Shown: positions 1 through 5,024 of the stretch, piece after piece
Layout: each line of letters begins with the position of its first letter
How positions within the stretch are numbered: position 1 is the first letter of the stretch
Assembly: GCA_031274565.1 (NCBI GenBank)
Contig: JAISPY010000105.1
Location: 1-5,182, forward strand
Length of the DNA stretch: 5,182 nt
Source of the DNA: Treponema sp.
Lineage (GTDB): Bacteria; Spirochaetota; Spirochaetia; Treponematales; Breznakiellaceae
Direction: 5' to 3'
Program-made: the position numbers and the translations under genes
Notes under the pieces: model-generated
What the model was told of the DNA's origin: nothing
The model's input: the letters and a program-made list of their open reading frames with translations, nothing else
Databases searched by the model: none

Positions 1-205
1 CTTGGGGATCTCCGCAGCGCGCCTTGAGCCGCTCTCCCTGGATACGGCCGCATCGTTTGATAGCCCGCCGTATGATAGGTTCCGCATCAATGCCCGCATG
101 TACGAGTTCTTCATAGATAAGGGCCATCCAGGTAGCCCGATGTTCAATCTGCGCTCGATTGACCGCTCCGCACTCATCGGTCGCAGGCGCCTCATGGCTG
201 CTCAT
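1..205 (-). CDS. Partial N-terminus of a protein resembling L-2-amino-thiazoline-4-carboxylic acid hydrolase
   Basis: An open frame runs from an ATG at 205-203 to the window edge, giving 68 codons with no stop. The start is supported by an AAAGGAAG ribosome-binding site (210-217), 4 bases upstream, and by a promoter further up. Visible residues include HRATWMALIYEEL (about 22-34), a GIDAEPIIRRAIKRCGR stretch (38-54), and GERLKARCGD near the end. The alternating helix pattern, an RRAIxRCG motif followed by GxRxKxRCGD, resembles from memory the N-terminal region of the L-2-amino-thiazoline-4-carboxylic acid hydrolase family. Founding members of that family act in conversion of aminothiazoline carboxylate to cysteine; many relatives are uncharacterised. 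The part of the protein needed to judge activity lies outside the window. The open frame is solid; the family assignment is moderate. It is transcribed separately from the genes to its right. Confidence 0.55.
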   Translation of the reverse strand, partial: MSSHEAPATDECGAVNRAQIEHRATWMALIYEELVHAGIDAEPIIRRAIKRCGRIQGERLKARCGDPQ

Positions 206-232
206 AGTACTTCCTTTGTTTTTGCTACTACG

Positions 233-261
233 ATAATACTATGAAGCACCCCCGAACGCAA
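233..261 (-). promoter_or_regulatory. Candidate sigma-70-type promoter for the left-edge gene
   Basis: Read on the minus strand there is TTGCGT (256-261) as the -35, a 17-base spacer, and TATTAT (233-238) as the -10. The -10 matches the consensus at 5 of 6 positions and the -35 at 3 of 6. It lies 27 bases upstream of the ATG at 205, leaving room for a short leader with the AAAGGAAG site. Confidence 0.45.
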
Positions 262-542
262 GCGGTCGCACTGCCCCATTACCATGCTGGCCTGAAAGTA
301 ACCAATGCCTGCCGGCAGCGAAGTAACCCGGTTGTTGAAGCGCGGTCCTGCCGCATCCTGCCATGCTTGCAGATGGCATCCGGTGGATTTTATCCTTGGG
401 AAAAGGGAAAAAATGCCTTCTTCCACGCCACAAACACGTCCTTGCATGAGGTCAAACCTTGATCCGTATTACCAGGTTCTACCCTTATAAAGACTTATGA
501 CCACGATACCGCTCAGATCGATGGTGCGATAAACCGGGCCTG

Positions 543-582
543 TGCGGTCAGCCGCAGGAATGGCGGAGCTTTTTGCTGCGCC
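543..582 (-). other. Tandem hairpins just downstream of the TPR-protein gene
   Basis: On the minus strand, 15 bases after the stop codon, the first hairpin (562-582) pairs GGCGCAGC with GCTCCGCC around an AAAAA loop, with one C-C mismatch. The second (543-556) pairs TGCGG with CCGCA around a CTGA tetraloop. Neither is followed by a T run on the minus strand, so this is not a classical intrinsic terminator. It may protect the transcript 3' end or mark Rho-dependent termination. Confidence 0.3.
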
Positions 583-596
583 CCTTCCCTGCTCCC

Positions 597-1823
597 TTAT
601 CTAAGCCGCTTAATGAGCATATCCGTCTGTTCCTTGTACTGATCCGGCGCCTGGGTCCCCGCTGCTTCTAAGAAGCCGATGGCTTCGGTATTACGGCCCG
701 CAGAAGCCGCGTTGACCCCCCGGGCATACGAAACCAGTGCCGGTTCAGCGCCGTATTGCAAGGCAGCACGGTAATAGGTTTCAGCGATATCGTACTGCTT
801 TTGATCGTACGCTAAGAGGCCCAGATAATAGTGCGGGGCGAAATGGGTGCGCCGTTGCCGCAGCGCCTGCTGGAATACCGTTTCCGCGGTTTTAAAGTCC
901 TTATCCTTATACGCCTGCTGCCCTGCGACGATGAGTTCCGCAAAGGTCTTCCGGCTTTGCAGGTATGCGGTATAATCCTCCGTAAGAGTCGCTCCATCGG
1001 TCCAACTGAGAATGTGGTTGAAAACCACTTCCGCATTAGCCGGCGCGGTGGCTGAACCGGAGAGCAGCATAAAACATTCATAGAGGATCCGCAGATAATC
1101 CCCTTTTCCGCTGTCTTTTAAAAAGGAGACCACGGCCCAGGATACGCTTTGCAAATGATCGGGAATCCCCTGCAGATCCGCCAGGAGCACCGATTCCAGG
1201 GAGGGCGCCTTATCCCCGAGATTCTTTACGGTTTCAAGCCAGGCTAAATTCTCTTCATAGATCAATCCCTGCGGAGCTACCTCATCAGACGCGGTACTCC
1301 CGGACTCGGTCTCGCCCGGAAGTACCGGAGCGCCGGGAGCAAATTTGAGCGTACTGAAATAGATGGCAAACCCCTCCCGAATCCAAGATGGCGGATGGGG
1401 AATAAAAGCCCGCAGGTATTGGACAAAGACCTGATGGGGAAACATCCGGGCCTCGTCAGGACTGCCCCGGTGTATGACCAGTTCCCTCCGTTCCGGCTGA
1501 TTGTAATGCAGATACACCGCTCCGGGGCTGGTTTTATCTAAGTGCTCGGTAATATAGGCGTCATAATCTTCCTGGGACGTATAGGCCCGGACCTTTAAGG
1601 GCGTCCGCAACAGGTCCTTCTTGAAATGGAACAAGCTGTTATAGACTTTAAAACGGGTTTCCAATTCTTGGGAAAGCAGGGCCGCATCTGCCCGGTCGCT
1701 GTCAGTCTGTACCTCGTAATAGGTACTGGTTACCGTAACCATTGCCGGTACGGCCTGAAGCGGCGCGGAAACCACAACAAGCAAAACCATCTGCCCTATA
1801 AAACCGTAAAAAAAGCGCTTCAT
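597..1823 (-). CDS. Exported protein with degenerate peptidase MA-like domain and C-terminal TPRs
   Basis: This 408-residue protein starts at an ATG (1823-1821) with a GAGGAG site (1829-1834) five bases upstream. Residues 1-24 form a signal peptide (MKR, hydrophobic core, probable cleavage after LQA), so it should act in the periplasm or at the cell surface. Residues about 30-160 resemble the peptidase MA-like (gluzincin) fold: HQVFV at 130-134 sits where HExxH is expected, followed by WIREGFAIYF at 147-156. H130 and E150 are kept, but the catalytic Glu is Gln and the second zinc His is Val, so protease activity is unlikely. About 293-394 contains three TPRs; the clearest is AGQQAYKDKDFKTAETVFQQ at 300-319. 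The role is probably scaffolding or binding. It lies 57 bp downstream of the P-loop/Asp23 gene on the same strand and may share its transcript. Its specific function is unknown. Confidence 0.85.
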   Translation of the reverse strand: MKRFFYGFIGQMVLLVVVSAPLQAVPAMVTVTSTYYEVQTDSDRADAALLSQELETRFKVYNSLFHFKKDLLRTPLKVRAYTSQEDYDAYITEHLDKTSPGAVYLHYNQPERRELVIHRGSPDEARMFPHQVFVQYLRAFIPHPPSWIREGFAIYFSTLKFAPGAPVLPGETESGSTASDEVAPQGLIYEENLAWLETVKNLGDKAPSLESVLLADLQGIPDHLQSVSWAVVSFLKDSGKGDYLRILYECFMLLSGSATAPANAEVVFNHILSWTDGATLTEDYTAYLQSRKTFAELIVAGQQAYKDKDFKTAETVFQQALRQRRTHFAPHYYLGLLAYDQKQYDIAETYYRAALQYGAEPALVSYARGVNAASAGRNTEAIGFLEAAGTQAPDQYKEQTDMLIKRLR

Positions 1824-1880
1824 GACATCTCCTCGTTACTTTACTAATATCGAACACCGAGCTTCAAAACTTGTATTGAA

Positions 1881-2738
1881 TCATGCTTGGATGATCTTAT
1901 CAATGATAATATTGACCTCTTCAATGAGAATCCCCGTATACCGTTCGATATGGTCTATAATATATTGTTGCAATTCATGCATATTTCCTCCTAACTGGAT
2001 CCCATACGCCACATCAATGGTAATGATCAGCCGGTATCCCATAGGGTCATCTTTTACCCCGATCTTTTTAATCCGTATATCTTGATTATACTCATCTACG
2101 CAATTAATAACCATATAGCGCAAGGTTGCCTCTGAAATGTTCACCCTACTCCGTTTCGAATATTCCGGCCGCACCACGGACTTTTCATGTACCCGGTGCG
2201 TTGCGATTCCCGGAGGCGCCGGAATCCGCTTGAATATCCTGATGGCTTTATAGAAAATATTGGGGTAGTTCCGTCTCACCTCAACCGAGGGTACCGGAAT
2301 TACATGCTTCCCCTCGATCCGCCTGGTCCTGATGGCGGTTTCAATATCCGCTTGAGAAGCGATATCCTCGATCTTTATGATCGTACTCGGCGGCGGAAGC
2401 TGCAGCCGGACGGCGATCTTATTGACCATCTTCTCCGAGGTACCCAAAATAAGGATCCGCTTGGATTTTTCCCCCTGGAGCTTGCGGGCCACCTCATCCC
2501 GCTGGCGCTTATCATCAAAGAGCGCCACCTTCACCGCTGCGAGGAAGGTCTTCTCCTCTTTTGCCGAATGGCCTGCCACGATGCGGTCATCCCGGATGAG
2601 CAAGCCGTCATCAATGATAAAGTCAATCCGGTACTTTTGGGCCACAAGCTTCGCCCGGAAACTCTTACCTGTGCCGCTTTCCCCCACCAGCGCATAGATC
2701 TTGATTCTCCTAAACCGTAAAAATAGCTCCCCCAGCAT
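1881..2738 (-). CDS. P-loop ATPase fused to an Asp23/Gls24-like C-terminal domain
   Basis: This protein has 285 residues. The ATG at 2738-2736 is preceded by AAGGAAG (2743-2749) at a 4-base spacing, and the Walker A motif begins only about 19 residues in, so the start fits. The N-terminal domain has a hydrophobic strand and GESGTGKS (19-26), then FIIDDG (40-45) with two acidic residues, and a second strand RILILGTS (94-101). It therefore probably binds nucleotide; no classical Walker B after a long spacer is obvious. A basic, proline-containing linker (about 147-195) leads to residues 196-285. There VNISEATLRYMV, the IRIKKIGV strand and the closing helix resemble the Asp23/Gls24 (alkaline shock, YloU-like) domain. 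No signal peptide or membrane segment is visible, so it is cytoplasmic. Such fusions occur in uncharacterised bacterial proteins, often annotated only as ATP-binding or Asp23/Gls24 family. Its substrate is unknown. It is likely first in a two-gene unit with the TPR-protein gene. Confidence 0.8.
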   Translation of the reverse strand: MLGELFLRFRRIKIYALVGESGTGKSFRAKLVAQKYRIDFIIDDGLLIRDDRIVAGHSAKEEKTFLAAVKVALFDDKRQRDEVARKLQGEKSKRILILGTSEKMVNKIAVRLQLPPPSTIIKIEDIASQADIETAIRTRRIEGKHVIPVPSVEVRRNYPNIFYKAIRIFKRIPAPPGIATHRVHEKSVVRPEYSKRSRVNISEATLRYMVINCVDEYNQDIRIKKIGVKDDPMGYRLIITIDVAYGIQLGGNMHELQQYIIDHIERYTGILIEEVNIIIDKIIQA

Positions 2739-2864
2739 TTTTCTTCCTTTTTTTCTTGCCTTGCGTACTGCTCATGGCGTTTATGCACCGGGGCGCATCC
2801 TTTGAGGCCTCGCCCGTGCTTCAATGTGAGCTTGCCTCGAGGTAGGTTTACCGGATACCTGCCA

Positions 2865-2892
2865 TTGACAAAGCCATTCCTCCGTATAAATT
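2865..2892 (+). promoter_or_regulatory. Candidate promoter for the MgtC-family gene
   Basis: A perfect TTGACA (2865-2870) is followed by overlapping -10 choices: TATAAA (2885-2890, 14-base spacer, short) or TAAATT (2887-2892, 16-base spacer). A second AT-rich stretch (2907-2920, TATAAAAAGTATAT) could hold an alternative -10. The region lies in the 213-bp gap between divergent genes, 60 bases before the chosen ATG. I found no convincing Mg2+ riboswitch in the short leader. Confidence 0.35.
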
Positions 2893-2951
2893 GTAAGTAT
2901 GTACTGTATAAAAAGTATATCAGAAAAACAGAAAGAAAACTGAGACATACC

Positions 2952-3653
2952 ATGCAAGTAACTGAACTGGATATGCTTATCCGCATCAGTTTAGCCTTCC
3001 TTGCCGGAGCAGTGATAGGGTTTGAGCGGGCGAGTCAACGCCAAGTTGCGGGGCTGCGGACCCACATCCTGATTGCCGTCGGCGCGGCTCTCCTGATGCT
3101 TCTTTCCATTTGGCTTCCCCAGGAATTCACCGCCATGAAAACCGGAGACCCCGGCAGGATCGCCGCCCAGGTCGTGTCCGGCATTGGTTTCCTCGGGGCC
3201 GGGGCCATGATCCGCCTGGGAAACAACATCAAAGGGCTTACCACCGCCGCTTCCCTCTGGCTTATCGCAGCGGTGGGCCTGGCCATCGGCGCGGGGATGT
3301 TTTTCGCCGCAGGGTTTGTCCTGGTTATCACCCTGATCACCCTCATCCTCCTCAACCGTCTTGAACGGCGGCTCTTCCCGGCGGAATGGAATAAGCTGCT
3401 GGAAATAAGCTTTAACACCAATAATCCGGAAATTCCTGAACTGAAAGCCTGTCTGCGTATCCTGCGCTCCTTTGCCATCCGGATTTTATCTATGGATGTG
3501 GATCAAGGTATCGGCAAAGGCAAGGAAAAGGGCAAAGGGGTCCGGCTGCGTCTCTTCGTAGGCATTCCCGACACCACCGACATTACCAAACTCGTCATGC
3601 TCCTTAAAACCCAGTCCAAAGTCTCCCGGGTCGAAATGAAAGAAAAGTATTGA
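2952..3653 (+). CDS. mgtC: MgtC/SapB-family inner-membrane protein
   Basis: I chose the ATG at 2952, giving 233 residues. The frame is open back to 2802, but those 50 codons are not membrane-like and run through the promoter. The ribosome-binding site is weak (GAG at 2942-2944). The family signature is clear: GFER (23-26) and AGLRTH (33-38), then GDPGR (65-69), AAQVVSGIGFLGAG (71-84) and GLTTAASLW (95-103). About five membrane segments lie within residues 8-136. A cytoplasmic C-terminal domain (about 143-233) fits the ACT-like domain of longer MgtC proteins, with a Gly/Lys-rich loop GKGKEKGKG at 188-196. MgtC proteins are linked to growth at low Mg2+ and, in pathogens, survival in host cells and inhibition of F-type ATPase; most environmental members are uncharacterised. 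The neighbours give no further clue. The symbol marks family membership, not proven orthology. Confidence 0.9.
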   Translation: MQVTELDMLIRISLAFLAGAVIGFERASQRQVAGLRTHILIAVGAALLMLLSIWLPQEFTAMKTGDPGRIAAQVVSGIGFLGAGAMIRLGNNIKGLTTAASLWLIAAVGLAIGAGMFFAAGFVLVITLITLILLNRLERRLFPAEWNKLLEISFNTNNPEIPELKACLRILRSFAIRILSMDVDQGIGKGKEKGKGVRLRLFVGIPDTTDITKLVMLLKTQSKVSRVEMKEKY

Positions 3654-3691
3654 TTTTTTGCCTTACCGCTCATGCGCCGCCCTTGAGTAAC

Positions 3692-3718
3692 CGCGGCGTC
3701 CGCATTACCGCGTTTTTT
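3692..3718 (+). terminator. Intrinsic terminator after the MgtC-family gene
   Basis: CGCGG (3692-3696) pairs with CCGCG (3708-3712) across an 11-base loop, followed at once by six Ts (3713-3718). It lies 39 bases after the stop codon. The stem is short but all G-C. An overlapping stem could compete with it: CGCCGC (3675-3680) with GCGGCG (3693-3698). Confidence 0.6.
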
Positions 3719-3748
3719 GGTGGGATAAGTGAAATGCGTGGAAAGGAT

Positions 3749-3766
3749 GTTATGCGCTATTTTGTG
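3749..3766 (+). repeat. Left copy of an 18-bp inverted repeat bounding the AT-rich gene
   Basis: The sequence is GTTATGCGCTATTTTGTG. Its reverse complement matches 4481-4498 at 16 of 18 positions, with perfect 9-bp ends (GTTATGCGC against GCGCATAAC). GTTATGC is close to the integron core site GTTRRRY, differing at one position. The base composition changes from GC-rich to strongly AT-rich at this point. Confidence 0.6.
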
Positions 3767-3785
3767 AAAATTTTTGTAAAATTGG

Positions 3786-3814
3786 TTGACAATTAAATAA
3801 AAATAGTATAAAAT
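3786..3814 (+). promoter_or_regulatory. Strong promoter of the AT-rich outer-membrane gene
   Basis: A perfect TTGACA (3786-3791), a 17-base spacer and TAAAAT (3809-3814, 5 of 6) make the best promoter in the window. TATAAA (3807-3812) overlaps at a 15-base spacing. With the usual distance from the -10, transcription would begin at about 3820-3822, on or next to the first ATG at 3821. Confidence 0.65.
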
Positions 3815-3820
3815 TACAAA

Positions 3821-4444
3821 ATGGGTTTTATGAAGAAATTAATTGTTGTAATGATATTTTGTTTATCTATTGGTCGTTTATTCGGAGAAGCTCAAAACGC
3901 CAATGAAATTCCCAGTATTTTATTGGAAATAAATACAGGATACTCAGGAGGAATAGATTTACCTAATTCTATTCCAATAGAATTTAAACTGGTATACCCT
4001 TTTAAAAGATTTGGTTTCACTTTAGAAACCGGGGTATTATTATCTGAAGATACAAATGGTTTTCATATATTTATGGGACCGACAATATTTTTTATAAATA
4101 ATAGTAAATTCAGGATGCCATTAAGTCTTGGAATTGATTTATTAATAAATCATAAAAGTAATTTTTATGCGGGAATTGGTGGAATATTGTCATTTAATTA
4201 TGTAGTCAGTAAAAATTTATATATTGGGGTAAATTTTGAATTAAATTATGATTTAAATAATCCATATGAAGAAATTGTCGGTTATAAAGACGCGGCAATA
4301 GGGGTAGATGAAAATGGAAATAAAATATATCCCATGGATAATCAAGGCGACCCAATAAAATTATATCCAATAATGGAGAATAAAGATCATATTGGAAATA
4401 ATATATACATAAAACCAACAATATGTTTAGGCATACAATTTTAA
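3821..4444 (+). CDS. Exported beta-barrel-like outer-membrane protein, AT-rich, probably acquired
   Basis: This protein has 207 residues. Residues 1-24 look like a signal peptide (MGFMKK, hydrophobic core, RLFGEA); there is no lipobox. The mature part shows short alternating strands rich in Gly and aromatics, such as IEFKLVYPFKRFGFTLETGV (54-73), FHIFMGPTIFF, and NFYAGIGGILSF, and ends in GIQF. This pattern and the terminal Phe fit a small outer-membrane beta-barrel of the 8-strand type. I recognise no specific family. Codons are overwhelmingly A/T-ending (AAT, ATA, TTA), by eye near 30% G+C, unlike all neighbours, which points to horizontal transfer. Neither ATG (3821 or 3830) has a ribosome-binding site. 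The promoter position favours translation from 3821 without a leader; 3830 would give a more typical MKK signal peptide. It is bounded by inverted repeats at 3749-3766 and 4481-4498. Confidence 0.8.
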   Translation: MGFMKKLIVVMIFCLSIGRLFGEAQNANEIPSILLEINTGYSGGIDLPNSIPIEFKLVYPFKRFGFTLETGVLLSEDTNGFHIFMGPTIFFINNSKFRMPLSLGIDLLINHKSNFYAGIGGILSFNYVVSKNLYIGVNFELNYDLNNPYEEIVGYKDAAIGVDENGNKIYPMDNQGDPIKLYPIMENKDHIGNNIYIKPTICLGIQF

Positions 4445-4480
4445 GAAGAAAAATAATTATAAATAAAAACCTAATGGGAG

Positions 4481-4498
4481 CACAAAACGGCGCATAAC
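4481..4498 (+). repeat. Right copy of the 18-bp inverted repeat
   Basis: The sequence is CACAAAACGGCGCATAAC, the inverted partner of 3749-3766. The two differ only at positions 8 and 9 of the repeat. GCATAAC resembles the other integron-type core (RYYYAAC), with one deviation. Its last base abuts the MITE-like element. The interval between the two copies, ends included, is 750 bp and holds exactly one gene with its promoter. Confidence 0.6.
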
Positions 4499-4616
4499 GA
4501 GACTGTCGGAAAAGTAATTTTACAGCTCTCGTACCACTACATATAGCGTATTATTGTTGAATATTACACTATATGTAGTGTCGGCTTGACATATCAGGGA
4601 CTAATTCGACAGTCTC
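4499..4616. mobile_element. 118-bp MITE-like element
   Basis: The ends are perfect 10-bp inverted repeats, GAGACTGTCG (4499-4508) and CGACAGTCTC (4607-4616). The similarity continues to 17 bp with 3 mismatches (GAGACTGTCGGAAAAGT against GAGACTGTCGAATTAGT). AAC flanks both sides (4496-4498 and 4617-4619), as a 3-bp target duplication would. The interior has no coding capacity but holds a 46-base hairpin. GAGACTGTC-type ends followed by A-rich sequence are, from general knowledge, seen in several insertion-sequence groups, including some IS5-like ones. This copy would need a transposase supplied elsewhere. The parent element is not in the window. Confidence 0.65.
4535..4580. repeat. Long hairpin inside the MITE-like element
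   Basis: Arms of 21 bases (4535-4555 and 4560-4580) pair at 19 positions around a GTTG loop. The outer 12 pairs, CACTACATATAG with CTATATGTAGTG, are perfect. The mismatches are 4547/4568 and 4551/4564. No T run follows, so it is not a standard terminator. Such an internal hairpin is typical of bacterial MITEs. Confidence 0.75.
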
Positions 4617-4631
4617 AACAGGTCTGTATAT

Positions 4632-4655
4632 GCGCCCCAGCGAAGCTGGGGACGC
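4632..4655. repeat. GC-rich hairpin
   Basis: CCCCAGC (4635-4641) and GCTGGGG (4645-4651) form a perfect 7-bp stem with a GAA loop. GCG (4632-4634) and CGC (4653-4655) extend it past a bulged A (4652). No T run follows on either strand. It may be a REP-like palindrome; one copy in one window cannot show this. Confidence 0.55.
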
Positions 4656-4678
4656 CGCCAGTAGGTGGCTCGGGCTCC

Positions 4679-4718
4679 GAAAAACCCCAATCAGGCTACG
4701 CCCTTTGTGAGGTTTTTC
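4679..4718 (-). terminator. Probable bidirectional terminator, mainly serving the XRE gene
   Basis: GAAAAACCCC (4679-4688) pairs with GAGGTTTTTC (4709-4718) across a 20-base loop. On the minus strand the one imperfect position becomes a G-T wobble, so the stem has 10 pairs and ends in five Ts. It lies 76 bases after the XRE stop codon. On the plus strand it has a C-A mismatch and also ends in five Ts (4713-4717). Confidence 0.45.
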
Positions 4719-4794
4719 TCCGCCGCATTTTTACCTGCCGCAAACAGGACACCATATCTACTCGTCTTTATCCACCGGTACAGTCATCCCCGTT

Positions 4795-5010
4795 CTAAAA
4801 TACTGTTTCTTCTGGAAACTCAAAAATCTCCTCGATCGGTGCACCGACTACTCGCGAAATGTCAATCGCCAATTTTAACGAGGGATTGTACTTCGCGGAT
4901 TCAAGCCGGATTATCGTTTCACGCCGAACGCCAACTTTATTTGCCAATTTCTCTTGCGTTAATTCTGCAAGTTGACGGTATTTTTTCAAATGGCTGATGT
5001 ATTGCTCCAT
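4795..5010 (-). CDS. Small XRE-family transcriptional regulator (YozG-like)
   Basis: This is a 71-residue protein almost entirely made of one Cro/C1-type helix-turn-helix. The start ATG (5010-5008) follows GGAGG (5018-5022) at a 7-base spacing. The frame extends further up to 5082, but those codons overlap the preceding gene and have no such site. Residues 17-37 (LTQEKLANKVGVRRETIIRLE) form the helix-turn-helix. YNPSL (41-45), IDISRVV and APIEEIFEF complete the pattern of the short stand-alone regulators represented by YozG. It should bind DNA as a dimer in the cytoplasm and probably represses its own operon. The gene directly upstream, 14 bp away, encodes a small membrane protein, a frequent partner of this regulator type. 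Confidence 0.88.
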   Translation of the reverse strand: MEQYISHLKKYRQLAELTQEKLANKVGVRRETIIRLESAKYNPSLKLAIDISRVVGAPIEEIFEFPEETVF

Positions 5011-5024
5011 CTCGCGTCCTCCGG

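Larger units (their letters stand above)
206..596. other. 391-bp stretch with no supportable gene
   Basis: It lies between the left-edge gene and the end of the TPR-protein gene. The end near 205 holds the promoter and ribosome-binding site of the left-edge gene; the end near 596 holds two small hairpins. No tRNA, rRNA or CRISPR pattern is apparent. On the minus strand one frame is unusually open, from 600 down to 202, with a single internal TAA at 469-471. It has no ribosome-binding site in front of its possible starts, and I do not recognise its translation. It may be a decayed gene or chance. Confidence 0.5.
4489..4636. repeat. Palindrome interrupted by the MITE-like element
   Basis: GGCGCATA (4489-4496) and TATGCGCC (4629-4636) are perfect reverse complements lying on the two sides of the 118-bp insertion. 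If the element and one AAC are removed, the restored 27-base site pairs GGCGCATAACA with TGT and TATGCGCC, giving 11 pairs with a single bulged A (4628) and a 4-base loop. This supports insertion of the element into an existing palindrome. Confidence 0.6.
4445..4794. other. 350-bp non-coding stretch dense in palindromes
   Basis: Between the barrel gene and the XRE regulator there is no supportable gene. In order it holds an AT-rich tail (4445-4480), the right 18-bp repeat, the 118-bp MITE-like element, the remainder of an interrupted palindrome, a GC-rich hairpin (4632-4655), and a probable bidirectional terminator (4679-4718). I see nothing further in 4719-4794. Small open frames here lack ribosome-binding sites and protein-like composition. 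Confidence 0.6.

Noticed and set aside
400..560. Possible TPP riboswitch on the minus strand (CTGAGC ... GAACCTGGTAATACGG)
   Set aside because: The hallmark CTGAGA and the GATCTGGATAATACCAGCG-type core are not both present, the closing stem is missing, and no thiamine gene follows.
2187..2720. 177-codon plus-strand open frame
   Set aside because: It is fully antisense to the P-loop/Asp23 gene, which has a Walker A motif and a good ribosome-binding site.
2802..2951. Longer N-terminus for the MgtC-family protein (50 extra codons)
   Set aside because: The extra residues are not membrane-like, the DNA holds the TTGACA promoter and AT-rich -10 region, and the family normally begins close to the first membrane segment.
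3035..3478. 147-codon minus-strand open frame
   Set aside because: It is antisense to the clearly recognised MgtC-family gene, and its Arg/Pro-rich composition is typical of a shadow frame.
4490..4634. The 118-bp element as a true integron attC site
   Set aside because: It begins with GCATAAC and has complementary inner arms, but the right end is AACAGG rather than GTTATGC; a MITE inserted in a palindrome explains the arrangement better.
4586..4997. Two overlapping plus-strand open frames (70 and 110 codons)
   Set aside because: They run through the mobile element, hairpins and terminator and antisense to the XRE gene, with no ribosome-binding site or protein-like pattern.
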